Of a stretch of DNA of 51,924 bases, positions 45,183 through 51,924 are shown piece by piece. The translations under genes and the position numbers were made by a program. Origin of the DNA: Conoideocrella luteorostrata. Taxonomy: Eukaryota > Ascomycota > Sordariomycetes > Hypocreales > Clavicipitaceae. The stretch is from contig JASWJB010000313.1 in the NCBI GenBank assembly GCA_032433595.1, forward strand, positions 1 through 51,924. Reading direction: 5' to 3'. Under the pieces are notes generated by a model. The model was given only the letters and a program-made list of their open reading frames with translations. It had not been told where the DNA came from and made no database searches. Every line of letters begins with the position of its first letter. Position 1 is the first letter of the stretch.

Positions 45183-46790
45183 ACGGGCTGGCCCATTTTT
45201 CAGCAGAGTGACACCATGATGGAAACGAAAAGTAGATACAGAGGCCTAGTCGCCCGGACTAAGCATCTCAATACTACCCTTTATCTCAGCATGGGACAAA
45301 GTAGATGTTTGGTTAACAAGGCAACCTTATGGGGGCAGTCGCTTCACCCATCTTACCGTAATCTCATCGACGCAATTTTGTGATGGGAAGTGTCTGCGCA
45401 CCCACTCCATTAATAGATTAGAAGGAGCGGCACCCTTTTGGTGACGGAGTTTATTGGTGATAATACCTGCTCAAGAGGAGAGGGCCCACTAGCGAAAAGG
45501 CGCTGATCCCAGCGGCTCAGTCGGCCGCTGAATGAGCCGGGTACCATGACTTTATCTGGACCTAAATTTGTGACGCTTCATGCCGCTGGTGTAATCGCGT
45601 TTCTCAGTAGCCAAAGTGACTTTCAAAGCAAGTCTCATCAACAAGATAACGAGCGAGAGTTGCTAATCGTGGGCTTCTACAGTCCAGTTTTCTGGGAGGA
45701 GGGTTGCGTGTGTCGAGACTTCGACAAGACCACACAGTGCAAGGTCTTGGATTGAGCGCGAAGGGTCTACAGCCAATTATCCAGAAGCACTTCTCACATT
45801 TTAAAGGGAGGGATGTATTGCCTCTTCAAGCCCAACAGTCTGTACCAAGGAAGCACCATGGATCAGGCAAGTTGGTTGGCTACGTTTGTGTTCGAAAACA
45901 CTATCACACATGTGCTCCAGAAATAACTGGGCGATGCAGACTTATGCAGAAATAATCAAACAGGGCCACGGGGCAATCGATGTTACGCGCACCATAGCAT
46001 CCTTCGCACGCACACATTTATTCATCACGAAGATACAGCTTGCATGGCACTGGATTACACGGTCGGAAACCATGATTGGCTGGATAGCAGCATCGGTGGC
46101 CATGGCGGTTCTGCTAACAAGGCGGCACGCTCGGAGGTAGTAGCCATAGCTGTGCCAACACTCCCCACTATCTGCTGAAGCCAAGGCTTGATTCAATCTG
46201 ACGTGCGCGGAAACCGACATCATCTTTCACCCCTTGAGATGGTACGCGCTTAATAAATAGTATTGTCTTCAAGATATGGTTTTCATTTGGTGGTGTCGCA
46301 CGTTCGTGTAATTCAGAATAGAAAATGATCATCCAGAACCTTTCGAGGGACATCCGTGGGAATTTGCTAAGCCTATCAAAAGAACTTTGCACTTGGGTAG
46401 CAGAAGCCAGCGATATGTGCCTCACTCGCAGCTAACAGTGTTAATAAAAGGGCGGTTTCCCCGCATCAGGGAGTGTTTCTGAGGGCGGGTCCCGCGTTGT
46501 GGGCACCTGTAAAACGACCCAGAAACTGGACAAGTTGTGGGAAAAAGAATGAATACTGTAGCATCGAAGTTCCGGATTTAAGAAAAAAGGCTATGTAAAG
46601 TGAAAGAGTGGCAAGGAGCCGTGTCCCATCTACTTGGAGATGGTATCGGTTTGCAGGACTTCCCCGTGGGGACAAGAACTCTTGTGGCCCTATCCATTGA
46701 GGCTGGGACATTCTCTGTCCCCCCGGCAAGATCTCAGATCGAAGCTCAAAGACTCAGGTTTCTAGAAAACCAGTCCTTTGGTGTGCGTCC
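45183..46790. other. Gene-poor intergenic DNA
   Basis: Only short frames without motifs on both strands. It ends at the minisatellite. Confidence 0.5.
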
Positions 46791-47126
46791 CAGGCAGAAT
46801 GCTCCCCAGGCAGAATGCTCCCTAAGTAGAATGCATCCCAAGCAGAATGCTCCCCAGGCAGAATGCTCCCCAGGCAGAATGCTCCCCAGGCAGAATGCAT
46901 CCCATGCAGAATGCTCCCCAGGCAGAATGCTCCCCAGGCAGAATGCTCCTCAGGCAGAATGCATCCCAGGCAGAATGCTCCCCAGGCAGAATGCTCCCTA
47001 AGTAGAATGCATCCCAAGCAGAATGCTCCCCAGGCAGAATGCTCCCCAGGCAGAATGCTCCCCAGGCAGAATGCTCCCCAGGCAGAATGCTCCCCAGGCA
47101 GAATGCTTCCCAAGCAGAATGCATCC
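46791..47126. repeat. 16-bp minisatellite, 21 copies, with 176-bp higher-order period
   Basis: Exactly 336 bp = 21 units of consensus CAGGCAGAATGCTCCC. Variants include CAGGCAGAATGCATCC, CAAGCAGAATGCTCCC and TAAGTAGAATGCATCC. The TAAGTAG variant occurs as unit 3 (46823) and unit 14 (46999), 176 bp = 11 units apart, with the same neighbours before and after, so a block was duplicated. Because 16 is not a multiple of 3 and the consensus has no stop in any frame, long open frames with a 16-residue period arise on both strands; these are artefacts, not genes. Degenerate remains (CATCGTACCTC) follow to about 47160. Confidence 0.97.
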
Positions 47127-47400
47127 CAGGCATCGTACCTCAAGCATCGTACCTCCCAAGCAAAGGGCTCCCCATGCACTACAAGCAGAGATACAACACT
47201 GGCGTGCCTGGCACGCAAGAACATTGTATTGGGATAGGTACCATCGATGCGACAGGTGCACCTACCTTGTGACCCGTAATCTAGGAACCGCGATACCGGA
47301 TCTTAGCCCTAAGATCCTATATTTGAAACAACTAGATTTACATGCAGGGCAGCTTACACACTAAACTAGAACTGGTTGAACCTCACTACATTAATGTTAA

Positions 47401-47685
47401 TATATTAATGCAGAAAGAAAAGCAGAGAAATATGCAGAAGGCCAGTTTTACGAATCCTCGTTCCACCCAAACTTTTCAATGGCGTACTTCACCATATTTA
47501 TCTCAGCGCTCAGGAATTTCCCCCGATTGTCTACGGAAAGACCAAAAATAGAGCGCGGGGAAGAGGTAATGAGGGTTGGAGTCGATGAGCAGTGTCTACG
47601 AAGGTTCTTGCGATGTGCGCAAACGCTAGGGTTCACGTCGAATATAATACGCAGCAAGCTGAGCGGACTGCATCACAGCACCTAG
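47401..47685 (+). pseudogene. Coding-like fragment, probable pseudogene remnant
   Basis: Open from just after a TAA at 47398 to TAG at 47685 (94 codons), with an ATG inside at 47479. The segment SMAYFTIFISALRNFPRLS, then GEEVMRVGVDEQCLRRFLR and AQTLGFTSNIIRSKL, has the composition and amphipathic pattern of a real protein, unlike the surrounding frames. It faintly recalls fungal DUF3723-type proteins associated with mobile or subtelomeric DNA, but I cannot confirm this. No continuation was found upstream or downstream, so it is likely a truncated relic. Confidence 0.3.
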
Positions 47686-50600
47686 ACACTAACTCCCGAA
47701 TCTGAGTCTCTGCTTGATACTAAAGAGCCTAACACGGCGCGCAGAACTGGGCGTCTGTACATAAGATTATATGACGTTATATCGCGCCATCTATTCCTGC
47801 TGGATATGCTTAAAGATGTTAGTATTAGTCTACACCCTAAAGTACTGTTTATCTAGGCAGACTTTATGTGTTCTTTTTTTGATGGATTCCCCAATTATCT
47901 GGCCGCTATAGCTAGAGTTCTAACCCCAGAAATAATATAGTCTGGGGGGGGGCCGTCACGCTAACACATAATGCAGGGCCACGAGTGGCAGATTATTCGT
48001 CCATAAATGCCTTAGCACAAGATACCGAACTTTCAGAAAGGCGATTAAGTGTAGATTTGGCTATGTCACTAAGCGCGGATTTCCTATTATTAAATGCCGC
48101 TCAAAACGCTGCTGCATTAGCTTAGAACAGGAGATAGCTCTAGCGCTAATACTCTGAAAGCATAAGATAGATATTGTCGCCTTCTGGCTAAGATATTTAG
48201 CAGAATAGTAATGCCCTGGCTACAATCCCCCTTGCGAGCATTGAAGTGAATTGTGATCCGACGACAACGCATTGTAGGGGTACAGTCAGTTCCATCAGGA
48301 GCCAAGATACATAGAGCTTAGGTTCAATATATCGAACGATTCTTAATCCATATAACTTTCGTAGCCTAAAATCTTTTGATTAGGTCAGATGGCGTTAGCC
48401 GTGTATCGCCAGTTAATCACAGCATGTAGTTTAGTGAGCATTCTCGTTTAGATCAGTATATTGAATTGCGAAAAGGCTTCTTCTAAGGCACCAGAGAAGA
48501 GACAATCTAGCGACAGCGCACGCACTATGAAGGAACACGTAGGTAGTTGACTCTACAATAGTAGCCATTAAGAGCACGCAATTTAAGATCAAACTTGTGT
48601 AAGAAGTGTCTGGAGACTTATTCTATTTGGAAATATCAGGAGTAGCATTGGGCTATTGTGAAGGCGTATCCCAGGAGAGAAGCAAAGCTGCTTTGGAAAT
48701 ACAGCCTAGACCAGGCGGAAGAGAAAATCATGATAGGAAACGGGGTAAATAACCCCTCTAAATTGATGCGAAAAATCAGTGCCTCGCAGACAATAACGCG
48801 CAGGGTTTCCTCCCCCCCCCTTCCTCTTTTTTTTTCTTGTAGGGTTGGGGGGGAATTACACTACTCTCTGCCATAGTTAGTGTAGGCACATAGATGTTGC
48901 ACAATGAAAATAGTACGTGCTGTTATGTCGGGAACAGACTAATCGTTCCTGGTGCCCCGCCCAAGTGAGGTTCTGTGGAGGTGATCATACTCCAAGTGGG
49001 CGGTATCCTCAAATGCTTGCAGGCACAAGGAACAATTGTGGACACTGTTAAAGTCACCTACTGCCATTAGACGGCACCGTTTCGTGATGTTACATCCTGC
49101 GTGTTTAACGCTTCATTAAGAGAGAACAAAATATAACGTTTTACAAGGCCTAACAAAGCACACAAGGCTCTTTAATATGACCGCAATAACAACGTAAAAA
49201 GTATATATTGAGTTAAGGTCCGTTTTACTTAAAAGCCACGCAGCTTTCTTATTCTCATCCCTAATACTTTGAACATTTTACTTACCCGAAGACGTACCCT
49301 ACTATGGTGCCAAAGAATAACCTATCTCCCCCCAAACGGCTCTCACACCAGCACCCGCATGGCTATCATTTCGTGAATTACAGGGCACATTGGGCTTTCG
49401 GAGACACAATGGTCATCCGCGTCTCAACCTTCCTCTATAACGCCTATGGCCATAATAGGGCAAGTCCTGCAGCGTCCCATGCTTCTGCTTAGCTTTTGCA
49501 TCCGAACTGACACAATTACTCTACCTTAATTTATTCCTTTTCGCATAATTAACCATATCTACAGAAATGGGCGGCTTGTCCGAGTGGTTGGACTTCCCCT
49601 GGTTCCCGTGCCTATTGTGTATTGCAGGGCGTGCAGACAGCGAAAACCTTAACCGGCCTTGAGAGCTGCGCAGGCTGCGGGCTCGAGATCATGTTCAATG
49701 AAATGACATCAACATATCTATTTCGGAAGCTTGAATTACATCGGCCGGCAAACTGGAAGTTAAGCGCTAAGATGGGAATGTATTTACTTGTGTACTCACG
49801 CAGTGTCAATGAATTAATTTACTTTGCAGAATAATTATTTTACCACTACTGTAGCTATGTGATTAGAGCATGCATTATCACCAGCGCTGATTTCCGCTGA
49901 TGTGAATGACTCCTTACACTCTCGGATGTTTCTTTATTATATTAGCTTCGAAAAAAACGGCATATTCATATTTATTACTATTTAGTAGCTTATATAATAA
50001 GAGTCTTGGAATAATATGCGCTCACTTGCGACACTGTGGCAGTGTGCGAATAGTGAGACGGCCAAGCCAACTCGTTGTTGTATGCTTAGCGGGTTAACCG
50101 TTTACAACCAAAGGTACCTGTGATAAGGCTATTAGTGCTAGGATGTACCCAGGAACCTCGAGAATTGAGGTGCTGAACGGCGCAAGGGAAAGGGCGTGGT
50201 CTGTATATCGAAAAACTCCTTAGAGCTAAAAGAGGCTGCCACACGATTCGGTACGGAAAACGCAAGTTCAGGACAACATACACCCTGGATGGGTTCGATG
50301 GGTACTTCGGTTCGATTCTACTACTAACGCGAGTACCCCCTAATAATCCCGTGTTCCCTGACCCAGCCACACTAAAGACTGCTACCACGTCAGAATGGCC
50401 ATCGGGCATCGGAAGAGACAACCATTGGCAACTTCAGCGGACTCTAAATGGTTGGCAACTAGCTACGCTGTTCTGTTTAGTAACGTACTTACGCCTAAAT
50501 TTGCATTCTTATTTTGTTATTATGGTAGACAGGAGTCTCTGCCCATAGCCTACTCTTCTTCCCAAGCAAAAAGCGACAATGTGGGAGCTAATTCCGGCCA

Positions 50601-51924
50601 AGGATAGTACAATAGCGTAGTCAAGGACCCTTGTTCTTGGACGTGTGTGCACGTGTCGCCTGATCCGATGAATGGTAGTGTAAACAGTAAGTTCAACTCT
50701 GGCTGGATCTGAGGCGGGCGCTGAACCTGATCATAAGCTAAAATCGGCGGCTTACCTGATAAAGGACTGAATGATCGCCCATTTTGGCTCTTAAACCTAA
50801 CGTTGCCTAGTAGATTCCATCCGCTGGCAGGAATCGGCCGAACTAAGTGTCATGTGCATCTACAAAGACCAGACGATCCGGCTCCGACTGGGGCAAGACG
50901 ACTACTCACCGGTTTCACGAGCTGCCGGCGGTAGTACAGAGTACAGCTGCTGTAGCCGTGAAGCCGTGCGCCTCAACTGGCGCTAACGGGATATCCCGCA
51001 ATGACGTGGCGTCGTAGTAAGAAGCACTGAATCTTCCAGCGAAAACTCCCCAAGACTCCCATCCTAAATAGCGAAAATAAAGCAGACCTAAAGAAACTTC
51101 TTGTAATAGGGAAGGAGGCCGCAACTGGTTACTTACTGCCTCTGCTAATCTATGAGAAGACTCTTGCATTACATTGTCTATATATCTTCTTCAGCGGCTG
51201 TCTGGGCTTAGATTTACAGTTGTAAAGTGGGGGAAGGGAGGGGTGTTGGGTGAGACCAAGCAGCCATTGTAGGTGCTGTAAAAATCCTGCCTTTTTCTTT
51301 TAGGGGAGGAGAGAGCGCTCATGGGCAACTCAACGGCTACAATGCCGTCATTACCGCCATCGAGGCTCCATCGCCATCCATCCTGAAGGCTTAATAGCTT
51401 GTCTGCTGTATTCTTTAGGCTAATTTTATTAGCGCTCATAGTGAATGCATAGACGATCATTTGATTCCAGCTATCTAATTCCGTGTTAGGCAAGGTCTAT
51501 TCTTCTGTAGAATCTACGCTGATAACACATTGCGAGCGCAGGACTAGGAGGGTATGGAGCCAGAGAGGGAGTGGCATGATTTCCTCGAAGCATGATAGTG
51601 TGACGGCTGTGGTTGGTTCCTAAGGGATAAACCTAAGTCATAGTTTATGTTAGCAGAGGTTACAGGGCGTTGTACGTTCTGAGCAAAGAGATATTACGTT
51701 GCAATAGTTTAGGTAATTAATAAATATAAATAAATAATTATAATAATTAAATAACTAATTAAAAACTAATTATTTAAGATATTTAAAGAGTATAATTTTG
51801 TCACGACTTGGGAAACTGGTAAAGCAGAGTGATAGACAAGACTTCTGAAGTATTCGTAGCTTCTTAGCAACAAGGTAGCACTGTATTGTGAACGGTCTTA
51901 ATCTCTGGCCTTCTAACAATCTGG
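47686..51924. other. Gene-poor, AT-rich DNA to the window end
   Basis: About 4.2 kb without a supportable gene. It contains homopolymer runs (C10 near 48811, T9 near 48829), a tRNA-like A-box segment near 49571-49593, and a strongly AT-rich tract at 51711-51795. A 100-codon minus-strand frame at 51191-51493 begins with TTG and has no recognisable motif. Confidence 0.45.

Noticed and set aside
46600..47364. Several long open frames with a 16-residue repeat (both strands)
   Set aside because: They are produced by the stop-free 16-bp minisatellite read in different phases; no start context, splice signal or non-repeat domain supports a gene.
50281..50340. GGTTCGATTCT resembling a tRNA B-box/T-loop
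   Set aside because: No A-box or acceptor stem at tRNA distance upstream; the rest does not fold into a cloverleaf.
51191..51493. 100-codon minus-strand frame with a KRKR stretch
   Set aside because: Starts with TTG, preceded closely by a stop, no family recognised; not enough to call a gene or pseudogene.

Overview
The window looks like chromosomal DNA of a filamentous ascomycete, most likely a hypocrealean Sordariomycete. Genes are split by short introns of about 55-134 nt with GTRNGY-type donors and YAG acceptors, intergenic spaces are long, and the gene families are typical of these fungi: a proteinase K/Pr1-type subtilisin, an ascomycete class II peroxidase, a highly reducing polyketide synthase (HR-PKS), and an AflR-like Zn2Cys6 regulator. 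I rebuilt the exon structures by hand. For each spliced gene the exon lengths sum to a whole number of codons and conserved motifs are restored across the junctions.

Left part (1-20.3 kb), ordinary dispersed genes: an M61-like metallopeptidase (-), a secreted subtilisin (+), a DsbA/thioredoxin-fold protein (+), a secreted class II heme peroxidase (+), a SET-domain protein with a signal-peptide-like N-terminus (+), an HSL-type alpha/beta hydrolase (+), a hypothetical protein (+), a kinesin-8 motor (+) and a Ctr copper transporter (-). A 3.4-kb stretch (20.3-23.8 kb) without a convincing gene follows.

Middle part (23.8-42.5 kb), a polyketide biosynthetic gene cluster: MFS monocarboxylate-type transporter (-), cytochrome P450 (+), alpha/beta hydrolase/polyketide transferase-like enzyme with a Cys nucleophile (-), stand-alone trans-enoyl reductase (-), HR-PKS of order KS-AT-DH-CMeT-(degenerate ER)-KR-ACP (+, 2504 aa), and an AflR-like Zn2Cys6 transcription factor (-). 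The PKS has no working ER of its own, so the divergently transcribed ER gene probably supplies that step, as LovC does for LovB. The hydrolase probably releases or transfers the ACP-bound chain, the P450 oxidises it, and the MFS protein exports product or imports precursor. TCGGA/TCCGAC elements are concentrated in the three regulatory spaces of the cluster and include a perfect inverted repeat CCGATGC-N6-GCATCGG between ER and PKS; this is a candidate binding site for the cluster regulator.

Right part (42.5-51.9 kb), gene-poor and AT-rich: one doubtful small gene, a 21-copy 16-bp minisatellite with an internal 176-bp higher-order duplication, a coding-like fragment that looks like a pseudogene, and many homopolymer runs. 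The cluster therefore sits at the edge of a degraded, repeat-containing region.

No database search was possible. Product names rest on motif recognition, and exact splice sites remain predictions.
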